64,000 nucleotides of DNA. It comes from JAJISG01 sp964347345. Lineage in GTDB: Archaea; Thermoplasmatota; Thermoplasmata; RBG-16-68-12; JAJISG01. The stretch lies in contig CAYFYB010000002.1 in NCBI GenBank assembly GCA_964347345.1, positions 1-64,000 of the forward strand. Direction: 5' to 3'. A program made the position numbers and the translations under genes. Positions 8,550-16,152 of the stretch are shown here, one piece after another (within the stretch, counting starts at the first letter, position 1; every line of letters begins with the position of its first letter). Below the pieces are notes generated by a model that saw only the letters and a program-made list of their open reading frames with translations, was not told the origin of the DNA and ran no database searches.

Positions 8550-8918
8550 ATGGTAACAGAGGATGTCGAGGAAATGAAGGAGATGCTCTCCTTTATTTCC
8601 GCGGAGATACCCAAGCTCCTCACGGCCCTGACCGAATCCCTATTCGGAGGGGAGCAGACGAGCAGGTATGCTGAGGCGGTTTCTGACTTCTACAAGAGCC
8701 TCCGGGAGGCAGGAATGAGCGAGACGGAGGCCTTCGAACTCACCAAGGCTTTCATGGACAAGACCAACCTCGCGGCCCTGATTCAGAATCTCATCGGCAC
8801 GAAGCGAGATCCCGGAGCCAAGATGGAGCGAGAAATCGGGACGTCAATCGAGGAATCCATCAAGGAGAAGATCAAGAGGAAGTTCGAGGAGAAGGGCACC
8901 AAGAGCGATGAGGAATGA
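8550..8918 (+). CDS. small acidic helical protein
   Basis: An unrecognised protein of 122 aa, predicted all-helical and highly charged (MVTEDVEEMKEMLSFISAEI at the start; Lys/Glu-rich end). No cysteines or membrane segments are seen. The ATG at 8550 follows GAAGGTGG; an earlier in-frame ATG at 8514 is possible but overlaps the TATA-like TTTATTA at 8508-8513. Its stop overlaps the next start by four bases (ATGA), so the two are translationally coupled. Confidence 0.6.
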   Translation: MVTEDVEEMKEMLSFISAEIPKLLTALTESLFGGEQTSRYAEAVSDFYKSLREAGMSETEAFELTKAFMDKTNLAALIQNLIGTKRDPGAKMEREIGTSIEESIKEKIKRKFEEKGTKSDEE

Positions 8919-9154
8919 CGGAGGAACGTGAGGTCGCCCTCGTTGTCGCTTCAAAGGTTCCCTTACTTCTATTGCGGCTGGGGATGAGTATAGTGCGATT
9001 GGCCGTTGGCAGCCGCAGAGGAGCAGTTAGCTTCAGAAGAGCCCTAAGGAGGAATGGTGTGGAACCTGCCCTGGCCCGCAAGCTGACAGACCATTATCGT
9101 GACCAGTTCAATCTCATGAAGCTTGTTCAGATTGCCATGAGAACAGGTCGCTAG
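8915..9154 (+). CDS. small basic protein coupled to the preceding gene
   Basis: A 79-residue protein, unrecognised. Residues 7-32 are moderately hydrophobic (VALVVASKVPLLLLRLGMSI), followed by an Arg-rich part GSRRGAVSFRRALRRNG and a helical end ARKLTDHYRDQFNLMKLVQI. The ATGA overlap with the acidic protein before it (8915-8918) indicates coupled synthesis. The opposite charge of the pair suggests they might interact, which is an inference only. Confidence 0.6.
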   Translation: MTEEREVALVVASKVPLLLLRLGMSIVRLAVGSRRGAVSFRRALRRNGVEPALARKLTDHYRDQFNLMKLVQIAMRTGR

Positions 9155-9263
9155 TGCTTGATTCCGCACGGCTCAGTTGAGACGTACAGTCTGGGACCGT
9201 ACACCGTCGACAGTTGAAGAGACTCCGAAAGGTACTTGTAGCATAGCGTAACTCCCCCCCGCC

Positions 9264-9839
9264 ATGGCGTCTCTGTCCGAGGCTAAGACACTGGGTGGCG
9301 TGGGTTCTATTCTCATCCTACTAGGATTCGTGCCATTCCTGGGAATAGTTGGATGGATATTGGTACTCGTTGCAATCAAGTACATCTCTGATTCCGTGCG
9401 GGATAGGTCAATATACGACAATGCTATCTGGGCAGTAATACTGGTCATCATCGCTCTCGTCGCGACGTCCCTCTTCATCCTGCTTCCTTTCGTCTTTAAC
9501 GTCGCCTTGTTCCCCACCGACACCATTGATCCCCTTGACCCCGTTGGACTCTTTCTGTCGGTCTGGTTCATTGCAGGCCTGGTCGTCGGATGGATCTTTT
9601 CGTTAATCGCTGCGATTTTCCTGAAGAGAAGCTACGATTCCATTGCGGTCCGGGTAAGTGTCCCCATGTTCGGCACTACCGGCCTCCTGTTCCTAATCGG
9701 TTTCGCGACTCTGATAGTCCTCGTGGGCTTCCTCATACTGTTCATCGCAGAGATACTCCAGATCGTGGCGTTCTTCTCCATTCCCGACCAGCCACCGCAG
9801 GCAGCGCCGACGGCAACTCCTCCACCGCCCTCTGGATAG
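9264..9839 (+). CDS. DUF996 family membrane protein
   Basis: A 191-residue protein starting MASLSEAKTLGGVGSILILL, typical of DUF996 membrane proteins (role unknown). It has five or six hydrophobic segments, a conserved FLKRSYDSIA loop after the fourth, and a Pro/Ala-rich C-terminal tail. A paralogue lies at 29968-30573 with the same start and the same FMKRSFDAIA loop. It converges on a group of zinc-ribbon membrane proteins. Confidence 0.8.
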   Translation: MASLSEAKTLGGVGSILILLGFVPFLGIVGWILVLVAIKYISDSVRDRSIYDNAIWAVILVIIALVATSLFILLPFVFNVALFPTDTIDPLDPVGLFLSVWFIAGLVVGWIFSLIAAIFLKRSYDSIAVRVSVPMFGTTGLLFLIGFATLIVLVGFLILFIAEILQIVAFFSIPDQPPQAAPTATPPPPSG

Positions 9840-9956
9840 TCGCTGACTGGCGGGAGGATCCTGACCGATTATCGCTAGGGTTCACCCTGGCTGGGTCGCG
9901 ATGGGCACGGGAAAGGCGAGATAGAGGGGGATACACGAGGCAATCGCCCCTCCGTC

Positions 9957-10167
9957 CTAAGTGTCCACCAGGGCTCTGAACCCCAGATAGGCTGTCACGA
10001 CTCCAAGAGACGTCCCAGTAACCTCCCACAATCTGGAAGAGCGCCCCGACTATCCCCAGGGTGTAGACGGGTACCAGGGCATCAAGAGACCTCAGCCCAG
10101 GCATTATGTTGCCTCCGTCTTGCCACTTCGGGCCCTGGTTGAAGCCTTGTGCCTTTGGAACGTCCAT
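9957..10167 (-). pseudogene. small membrane protein with a single-base frameshift
   Basis: Reading leftwards from an ATG at 10167, the frame gives a hydrophilic start and then MPGLRSLDALVPVYTLGIVG, a membrane segment. After GALFQIVG (about 10010-10020) this frame turns into non-protein-like sequence. The frame shifted by one base continues with VTGTSLGVVTAYLGFRALVD and a stop at 9957. Removing one base in the GGAGG run would restore a protein of about 69 residues with two membrane helices. It is a decayed gene or a sequence error. Family not recognised. Confidence 0.5.
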
Positions 10168-10191
10168 CTCCTGCTGAACGGAATATCGGGA

Positions 10192-10490
10192 CTATCGACC
10201 TTCTGAGTGCCGCTTGTACCTCTCGTCCGCGTAGCTCAAGAGGGTGAAACCTACCAAAAAGATGCCTATATTCCAACGGGCCAGACGGACCAAGTAATGG
10301 CGCCTGACGCCGCCGCGTCGATAAAGAGGAAGAAAGCCGAGAGGATTGCCCAGACGCCTATGGGGTACCACCAGACCTTCCCTCCCTTGGTGAACATCGG
10401 TGCAGAACGGGGTTCCCCCATCGATGTCCCGCACTTCTGGCAGAAATGGGCGTCGTCAGGATTCTCGTGGCCGCAGCTCCGGCATTTCAC
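10192..10490 (-). pseudogene. zinc-ribbon two-helix membrane protein with a frameshift
   Basis: The N-terminus is a clear zinc ribbon (CRSCGHENPDDAHFCQKCG, four Cys), followed by a first helix WWYPIGVWAILSAFFLFID. The frame stops at 10266 after WSVWPVGI. In the frame offset by one base the protein continues IFLVGFTLLSYADERYKRH and stops at 10192, completing the second helix. One missing base near 10268-10275 explains both halves; the intact product would be about 98 residues. The neighbour at 10502-11641 has a related zinc ribbon. Confidence 0.6.
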
Positions 10491-10501
10491 TTCGCTTCAT
10501 C

Positions 10502-11641
10502 CTACCCAACATCAACACTTCCAGTGGTCGTGGCCAACGTGAGTTCCAGTACTGTTACCGCCTCCGTCACATTCGGGGTCTGGAAGGAGGCTCCAGTGCC
10601 CTGATACTTCGTTTCTTCGATGTTAACACTGCCTGTGGTAGCACTCGCTGATCCTCGAGCGCCCACCGTAGCTCCCAGGTTGAGGGTCACATCCACGGTC
10701 CCAGTGGTGGTCTGAGCGAGGACCGGGATGACCGCGCTGGGACCGTCGGATATGGTCATTGTCGTCTCGACGTTACCGGTGGTGGTCTGGAGGTGGAAAC
10801 TGGAGTACGTGAATAGCGTCGGGCCATCCAGGTTCAACTCGACCGTACCGGTTGTGGTCTCCAAGCGTATGACGCCGACCATGGTCCCCGGGCCCAGATC
10901 GGCGGCTATAGTTCCAGTCGTTGAGGAGACGGTGATGCTCAAACCCGCCGCCTCGCTCACATGGACGTCGACTCCATAGCCGATTCCTCCCCATGGGAAG
11001 ACAGCCGCTGTGGCGGGGAGGACGAGAGACGCGGTCGCTGATGAGCCCACCACCTCCGTCGTCCATCGTATTTCGTCGATAGCCCTCTGCTGATCGCCCC
11101 AGCCTGTCAGATTGACCCAGGCGAAAGCCAGGAACTCCTCTGTGTCCACGGCGGTTAGCGCGACCCGGCCCAGGGGATTTTGAACAGTTAGAGCCAAGGT
11201 CTCGACTGCAGCATCAGTCGGTAAGGAGTAGGTAACCTGCTCTCCAACCTGAGTCCATCCTCGGAGCAAGTTCTGGATCATGAAGGGAAGGGCAACAACG
11301 GGAGCAGCTATGAGGACCACGCTCAAGACCAACACGATGGTCTTTCGGTAGCCCTCCACTGCGGCGAAGAGCAGCAAGTAGATGAGGCCAACGAGAAGAG
11401 CAGCGCTCAGAGTCCCCACACCAAAGATCAGTAGCCGAGCCCCGATTAGATAGTCGATAGGCAGCAGGACTGCTGCCAGTATGGCCAGTACTCCCAGCGG
11501 GAACCACCAGCTAAACGGCGTAGTCCCGATTCTTATGCCGCGGGGCACAGGGCCCCTGCCTTCCTTGGCGAGGGACGCCCCGCAGCTCTTGCAGAACACA
11601 GCATCGTCAGGGTTTTCCGTACCACATTGTTTACAATACAT
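10502..11641 (-). CDS. zinc-ribbon membrane protein with repetitive beta domain
   Basis: The protein (379 aa) starts with a zinc ribbon (CKQCGTENPDDAVFCKSCG, residues 3-21). Three hydrophobic segments follow (about 45-65, 72-95 and 102-125), then a long beta-rich domain. That domain repeats a TTTGTV/TTTGNV/TTTGSV pattern at least five times up to the C-terminus, like DUF4097-type beta-solenoid domains. The ribbon would be cytoplasmic and the repeats probably outside. The ATG at 11641 is preferred because it opens directly on the ribbon; an upstream GTG at 11665 is possible. Function unknown. Confidence 0.75.
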   Translation of the reverse strand: MYCKQCGTENPDDAVFCKSCGASLAKEGRGPVPRGIRIGTTPFSWWFPLGVLAILAAVLLPIDYLIGARLLIFGVGTLSAALLVGLIYLLLFAAVEGYRKTIVLVLSVVLIAAPVVALPFMIQNLLRGWTQVGEQVTYSLPTDAAVETLALTVQNPLGRVALTAVDTEEFLAFAWVNLTGWGDQQRAIDEIRWTTEVVGSSATASLVLPATAAVFPWGGIGYGVDVHVSEAAGLSITVSSTTGTIAADLGPGTMVGVIRLETTTGTVELNLDGPTLFTYSSFHLQTTTGNVETTMTISDGPSAVIPVLAQTTTGTVDVTLNLGATVGARGSASATTGSVNIEETKYQGTGASFQTPNVTEAVTVLELTLATTTGSVDVG

Positions 11642-11757
11642 ATTATCCACGATTCCTCTTCCCATGCTTTACATCGGTGAATTCACGGGTCACAAAAACC
11701 ACACAAGAGAGTTGAGACCTGCTGAGGGTCAACGTCGTGTCTCCCTTATAGAGCCCG

Positions 11758-12255
11758 TCACCGAACTTTCTTGATAAGCTCGATGTCTTCCAGCATGTTC
11801 TCGATGTCTTCCTCGTGCTCCACCTCATCCCCGAGGACTTCTGCCACCATGTGGAAGGTGATGGGATCCTTGTCCTTGACGGTCTCCAGCAGACTTCTGT
11901 AGAAGTCGATGGCACATCGCTCCCCCTCTAGGTTCTGCTTCAAGATGGCCGCCACGAACGGGTCCTCGGGAGCCTCATAACCGCAGTGAGTGGCCTTGTA
12001 CCATTCCTCTGGCCTTAGCAGCGGCGTGCCGCCCAGCTGTATGATCCTCTCGGCAAACCTGTCCGCATGCTCAAGCTCCTCCTTGGCGTGCTCCTCCAGC
12101 TCGGCGACCACCGCGTCCCGCATGGGACCCTTCACCACCTTGGCCCCCATCCAGTACTGGTAGTAGGCCAACCACTCATCCGCCAACGCTGTGTTGAGCA
12201 GTTCGAGGAGCTTCTTCACATCCGTACGTACGATCTCAGTTCCCTTCTTTCCCAT
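11758..12255 (-). CDS. Dps-like ferritin (thioferritin type)
   Basis: A four-helix ferritin-like protein (165 aa) that stores iron and removes peroxide. Di-iron ligands are seen as ADEWLAYYQYW (helix A), EEHAKEELEHADRF (helix B), EGERCAIDFY (helix C) and GDEVEHEEDIENM (helix D). Cysteines 91 and 114 have nearly the spacing of the disulfide pair next to the ferroxidase site in archaeal Dps-like 'thioferritins', which supports that subgroup over bacterioferritin. The ATG at 12255 follows GGGAGGA. A TATA-like element lies at 12335-12345. Confidence 0.85.
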   Translation of the reverse strand: MGKKGTEIVRTDVKKLLELLNTALADEWLAYYQYWMGAKVVKGPMRDAVVAELEEHAKEELEHADRFAERIIQLGGTPLLRPEEWYKATHCGYEAPEDPFVAAILKQNLEGERCAIDFYRSLLETVKDKDPITFHMVAEVLGDEVEHEEDIENMLEDIELIKKVR

Positions 12256-12334
12256 GGTCGCTTCCTCCCTTTGGACCTCGGAAACCTGCTGAATGAAACC
12301 TCCTAGAGGCTTCAGACCCGTGGAGTTCTCGGAA

Positions 12335-12345
12335 CAATTTAATCC
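12335..12345 (-). promoter_or_regulatory. TATA box for the Dps-like ferritin gene
   Basis: On the minus strand the bases GGATTAAATTG form a TATA-like element about 85 bases before the ATG at 12255. Unlike many neighbours this gene would have a leader of roughly 55 bases with a ribosome site. Confidence 0.4.
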
Positions 12346-12419
12346 TTTTCTATGTATGCTTAGGTACCGCCGTGAAACTGGGGAGTGCATCCCCGGGGAA
12401 AGCCTCCGCAACAGATGGC

Positions 12420-12647
12420 CTAGAGAAGGGAAAGAGCGAGCTTCCTAGCAGCTGACCCGAGGGCATTGGCCCAGCTGAAGAGTCTTTTGCGGAATCTCCC
12501 CGGTGTACCCTGGTGGGCCCCGAGAGATTCAGCGACAAGCCAATGGGGGCTTTCGTCGCCAAACTCGGTTCGGACGTAGCTCTTCAGCTCAGCCGGATAC
12601 CTGACGGGGTCCGTTCCCGACCAAATGCCGATATGAGATGCGAACAT
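12420..12647 (-). CDS. small protein of unknown function
   Basis: A 75-residue protein starting MFASHIGIWSGTDPVRYPAE, not recognised. It is mixed-charge with two Trp in the N-terminal half and a basic, Ala/Leu-rich C-terminal helix. Support for it being real: the ATG at 12647 follows GAGGTG at good spacing, a TATA-like CACTTAAGT lies about 43 bases upstream, and codon use resembles its neighbours. It is transcribed toward the ferritin gene. Confidence 0.5.
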   Translation of the reverse strand: MFASHIGIWSGTDPVRYPAELKSYVRTEFGDESPHWLVAESLGAHQGTPGRFRKRLFSWANALGSAARKLALSLL

Positions 12648-12823
12648 GCTTTTCACCTCTATCTCCTAATGAGGGTGGTCAGGTGGCTAGACTTAAGTGG
12701 AACCTTGTGGACACGTAGTGACCACGGGCAATGGGGCGAGGCCTGGGGTCTTGAATCCTCGTCAGCAGAATCCGTAAGGTTCATACGCGCGCCCGTCCTA
12801 GCGCATCCCCCTGGAGGAATGAC

Positions 12824-13204
12824 TTGCCTGACGAAGTTCGAAAAACTGGAAGCATAGTGCATGTGGAGATACCCTGCAAAGACAGGGCAAGGGCCAAGAA
12901 GTTCTACGGCCAAATCTTCGGCTGGAAGTTCGATGACGTACCGGAGATGGACTACACTCTCTTTGAGCCAGCAAACCCGCCGGGAGGCGGGCTTTACATC
13001 CCCACGGAGAACATGCCCGGGGGCGTGCTGAACTACTTCCTTGTCGACTCCGTTGATGGGACCTCGAAGCAGATCGAAAAGGCCGGTGGTACCATACTCA
13101 TGCCTAAGCGGGAAGTGCCCAACATGGGCTGGTTCGCGGTCTTCAAGGACCCGGAGGGCAACGTCCAGGCTATCTGGCAGAGCGCGCCCACACCCCAAGA
13201 ATAG
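12824..13204 (+). CDS. VOC/glyoxalase-fold protein
   Basis: A single vicinal-oxygen-chelate protein (126 aa). The first beta-alpha unit IVHVEIPCKDRARAKKFYGQ and the end GWFAVFKDPEGNVQAIWQ are typical of the glyoxalase/bleomycin-resistance superfamily, with His 14 and a late Glu/Asp as possible metal ligands. Substrate unknown. The TTG start at 12824 follows GGAGG; the ATG at 12819 opens only a short reading frame. Three hairpins follow the stop codon. Confidence 0.8.
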   Translation: MPDEVRKTGSIVHVEIPCKDRARAKKFYGQIFGWKFDDVPEMDYTLFEPANPPGGGLYIPTENMPGGVLNYFLVDSVDGTSKQIEKAGGTILMPKREVPNMGWFAVFKDPEGNVQAIWQSAPTPQE

Positions 13205-13205
13205 A

Positions 13206-13289
13206 CAGAGCGACGCACGAACTCCGCTCTGAGACAATGCGTCTCAGTGGGAGCCATTCGCGATGGGAGGGGGCAGCTCTTCCCCTCCC
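13206..13289. other. three tandem hairpins after the VOC gene
   Basis: CAGAGCG/CGCTCTG (13206-13212 with 13225-13231), TGAGAC/GTCTCA (13230-13235 with 13241-13246) and GGGAGGGG/CCCCTCCC (13265-13272 with 13282-13289) are perfect stems of 7, 6 and 8 pairs. The first two share two bases and cannot both form fully. They may end or stabilise the VOC transcript. The rest of the gap to 13582 holds a TATA box at 13447-13456 and nothing else clear. Confidence 0.45.
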
Positions 13290-13446
13290 TCGACATGGGC
13301 AGTCAAGTTAACGAATGTCAGAATCATCTGGAGTCGCGGTGAAACTCAAGAGCGGATACACTGACCGAATCGCTTGGGCAAGCGGAGACAAGCGGTCCCA
13401 TCCCGTCCGTTCCGTCGCCTCTATCATTAGGCGGTCGACATAGGGG

Positions 13447-13456
13447 TTCTTTATAG
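13447..13456 (+). promoter_or_regulatory. TATA box for the class III aminotransferase gene
   Basis: The bases TTCTTTATAG form a good TATA box 127 bases before the GTG start, so the transcript would have a leader of about 100 bases with a GGAGG ribosome site. Confidence 0.5.
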
Positions 13457-13582
13457 GAGCCCCCCTCTCCCTCCACGGGGTGTGGAGCCGCAAGATGTAG
13501 CCTCCATGATTGGAGGAGGCTGAGGCTCTGCCGCCTGATGGTGGTCGAAGGGGCCACTGCAGTATGGGCGGAGGTGGAATGA

Positions 13583-14923
13583 GTGTCGACTGACACGCCA
13601 AGGGGCTCGAAAACCGAGGAATACTGGCGCAGACAGCGGCAGCTTTTCCCGAAGTTCTTCTGGTCGGAGGAGACCCACCTAGCGGACATTGTCATATCGG
13701 GGGCGAAAGGCTCCCTCCTCTTCGATGTGGAGGGAAAGCGTTACATCGACCTCACGAGCCAGTGGGCCACTAATAACGTTGGGAACGTTCACCCCGAAGT
13801 AGTCAAGGCGGCCATCGAGGGGCTGGAGCGATATGGGTTTCTCATACACTTCCTGCACCCCCACGTGCCCATGTACGACCTGGCGGAGCGCCTCGTGGAC
13901 GTCGCCCCCTCTCGTCGTTTGAAGAGAGTACTCTACGAACTCTCAGGGACAGGAGCTGTGGAGGGGGCGGTGAAACACGCCGTCGGGGTTAAGAGGAGGC
14001 CTTTGGTCCTGAGCTTCATAGGCCAGTACCATGGCCTCTCCTTTGGCACCGTCAACCTTGGCTCTCTGGATGCGGCGGAGAGGGCCTACTTCGAATCCTT
14101 TCAGGGCGGGGTAGTGCACGTCCCATACCCATTCACGTACCGACGACCGAGGGGGATGACCGAGGAGGAGTGGGGAGATTTCGCTTTGGGGTACATCGAG
14201 GACTACGTGCTGGAGTACCTCGCCCCTCCAGACAGAATTGCGGCGGTTCTAGTGGAGCCGATTGCCTGCGAGGCAGGTGTCTGGATACCTCCCGACAACT
14301 TCCTACCCGGGTTGAAGAAGCTGTGCGAAGAGCATGGATGGTTCCTGATCGACGATGAGGTGGAGACAGGTTTTGGCCGCTCCGGGGCTATGTGGGCCAT
14401 CCAGCACTGGGATGTAGAGCCGGACATGGTGACCATAGGAAAGGGGCTCAGCGGGGGCATCCTTCCCATCGCAGCTGTCCTCGGCACAGACGAGGCCTTG
14501 GGAACCGAGGCCATAGCGGCTGGAACAACATTCGGAGGTCATCCCGCGGCGTGCATGGCGGCGACGGCTTGCCTCGAGGTCATCCAACGGGAAGGACTCG
14601 TCGCCAGGTCGGCACGTCTGGGTGAAGAGGCACTGAGGCGTATGAAGGAGTGGCCGGACCGATTCTCCGTGGTAGGCGACGTTAGGGGCAGGGGCCTCCT
14701 GCTAGCTGTGGAGTTCGTGAAGGATCGCGAGACGAAGGAGCCAGATCCCGCTTTCACTCGGCGAGCGTTCTTCAACTGCGTCCGGCGGGGGGTAGTTCCC
14801 CTCTACGGTTCGGGGGACTGGTTCCTCCGAATCGAGCCGCCACTAACCATCGAGGACGAGTTTCTGAACCAGGCGTTGGAGACTATGGAGAAGGCCATCG
14901 AGGCCTCTGCTAGTGAGGAGTAG
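13583..14923 (+). CDS. class III pyridoxal-phosphate aminotransferase
   Basis: A fold-type I aminotransferase (446 aa) of the ornithine/4-aminobutyrate transaminase family. Seen: DVEGKRYIDLTSQWATNNVG near residue 48, the PLP phosphate site SGTGAVEGAVKHA near 125, FLIDDEVETGFGRSG near 260 with the Asp that contacts the PLP nitrogen, and the Schiff-base lysine in MVTIGKGLSGG near 290. Length is normal. The substrate cannot be fixed: GABA, ornithine or another omega-amino acid. The GTG start follows GGAGG. It converges on the methyltransferase-C39 gene, 2 bases away. Confidence 0.88.
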   Translation: MSTDTPRGSKTEEYWRRQRQLFPKFFWSEETHLADIVISGAKGSLLFDVEGKRYIDLTSQWATNNVGNVHPEVVKAAIEGLERYGFLIHFLHPHVPMYDLAERLVDVAPSRRLKRVLYELSGTGAVEGAVKHAVGVKRRPLVLSFIGQYHGLSFGTVNLGSLDAAERAYFESFQGGVVHVPYPFTYRRPRGMTEEEWGDFALGYIEDYVLEYLAPPDRIAAVLVEPIACEAGVWIPPDNFLPGLKKLCEEHGWFLIDDEVETGFGRSGAMWAIQHWDVEPDMVTIGKGLSGGILPIAAVLGTDEALGTEAIAAGTTFGGHPAACMAATACLEVIQREGLVARSARLGEEALRRMKEWPDRFSVVGDVRGRGLLLAVEFVKDRETKEPDPAFTRRAFFNCVRRGVVPLYGSGDWFLRIEPPLTIEDEFLNQALETMEKAIEASASEE

Positions 14924-14925
14924 CC

Positions 14926-16152
14926 TCATCGGGCAACTGGAACGGCCACCACGAACTGTCGGTCTATCTGGAAGGCGGAAAGATCCATCGCCTTCTCGAA
15001 AACCGCTGTGGAGACCCTCTGCTCTGGTCCCAGGTCCGGATCATGGAACACCACGGCCTCCTCCTCGAACCGAAGAACCACGACCCAGTGGAGAACTCCG
15101 TCTGGGTAGTCGGCATCCGGAGCGTATGCGGACTGGTCGACCATGACCACAGCGGGGGAGCCATCATCCGTGGCTCTTCGGACGAGTTCCAATTCAACAG
15201 GGCCGATGCGAACGTCAACCCCTTGAGAGAGGGCCGTCCGCCGGAAGTGCTGGGAGTAGAGGCGGGCCCAGGCAGCAAAGGCCTTGACAATGAGGCCGAG
15301 GAGCCCTCCGAATCTGAAGTGCACCCGGAAATCAGGACGCTCCTTGTACAACTTGACCCGAAGACCATGTCTGGAGAGGGCCGTGGCTAGTCCGTAGGCC
15401 TCCGTCATGCCGAAGGGGAACAACCATGTGCGAATCCAATCCCTCATCTCCGACTTAGGACGGAGCTCTTGGAGGCCTAGATAGTGCCCCCTGACCATGG
15501 CCACACAGGCGGGGCCGCAGCTTCCTATCATCATCTGATGCAGATAGGGGACAAGGGGTGGTGTCGCGCCGTTAGCTCCCGTCCTGGCAGCTTGGTCAAG
15601 ACCTATCGCCGATCTGTCGTCAGAAGACATCTCGTAGACGTAGACTCTTGACCCGTCGTCCCGGGCGACCATCGGCCATCCTGGAAGGGTGAAGGAGTTG
15701 GACACGATCCGGGCCCCCGGACGTAGCTGACGTGCCAACCGTGGCAAGAGGCTCTCGTTTGTCTCTTGGAGAAGATAGAGGAAGACGACGTCGGCTTCAT
15801 GCAGGTCCACCTTGAATAGGTTAGTCCATTGGAACGTGAGATCCCGATGAGCACGGAGGAGCCGCGCCTTCGCTCGACACATGAGGACCCACCACGGATT
15901 GATGTCGACTCCGACGCCTCTGACCCGAGCCCGCTTCCAGGCCCGGAAGAGGATGCGGCCGTCACCGCAGCCCAGGTCGAACACCTTATCTCGAGGCCGG
16001 AGGGCCGCCAGCTCTATCATGCGGTCCGCCGTTTGCCGGGATGTTGGGAACCAAGGGGCTCCCCAGACAGTTGGCAGGGCGAAGGACAGGAACAAGAGGA
16101 GAATCGCGAAGAGAAGAGGAAGAAAGGGGCGAAGAACCTCCTGCGGCGTCAT
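14926..16152 (-). CDS. membrane-anchored methyltransferase fused to a C39-like peptidase domain
   Basis: Two domains in 408 residues. After an N-terminal hydrophobic segment (8-30) comes a class I SAM methyltransferase (45-185): DLGCGDGRILFRAW, GVDINPWWVLMCRAKA and FPGW-like SFTLPGW resemble the FAM173/ATPSc-KMT lysine methyltransferase family. The C-terminal half (about 200-405) looks like peptidase C39 family: HQMMIGSCGPACVAMV with Cys near 214, LHWVVVLRF with His near 359 and HDPDLG with Asp near 375. This is the full Cys-His-Asp set. The start overlaps the aldo/keto reductase stop (ATGA), so they are coupled. Substrate unknown. Confidence 0.75.
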   Translation of the reverse strand: MTPQEVLRPFLPLLFAILLLFLSFALPTVWGAPWFPTSRQTADRMIELAALRPRDKVFDLGCGDGRILFRAWKRARVRGVGVDINPWWVLMCRAKARLLRAHRDLTFQWTNLFKVDLHEADVVFLYLLQETNESLLPRLARQLRPGARIVSNSFTLPGWPMVARDDGSRVYVYEMSSDDRSAIGLDQAARTGANGATPPLVPYLHQMMIGSCGPACVAMVRGHYLGLQELRPKSEMRDWIRTWLFPFGMTEAYGLATALSRHGLRVKLYKERPDFRVHFRFGGLLGLIVKAFAAWARLYSQHFRRTALSQGVDVRIGPVELELVRRATDDGSPAVVMVDQSAYAPDADYPDGVLHWVVVLRFEEEAVVFHDPDLGPEQRVSTAVFEKAMDLSAFQIDRQFVVAVPVAR

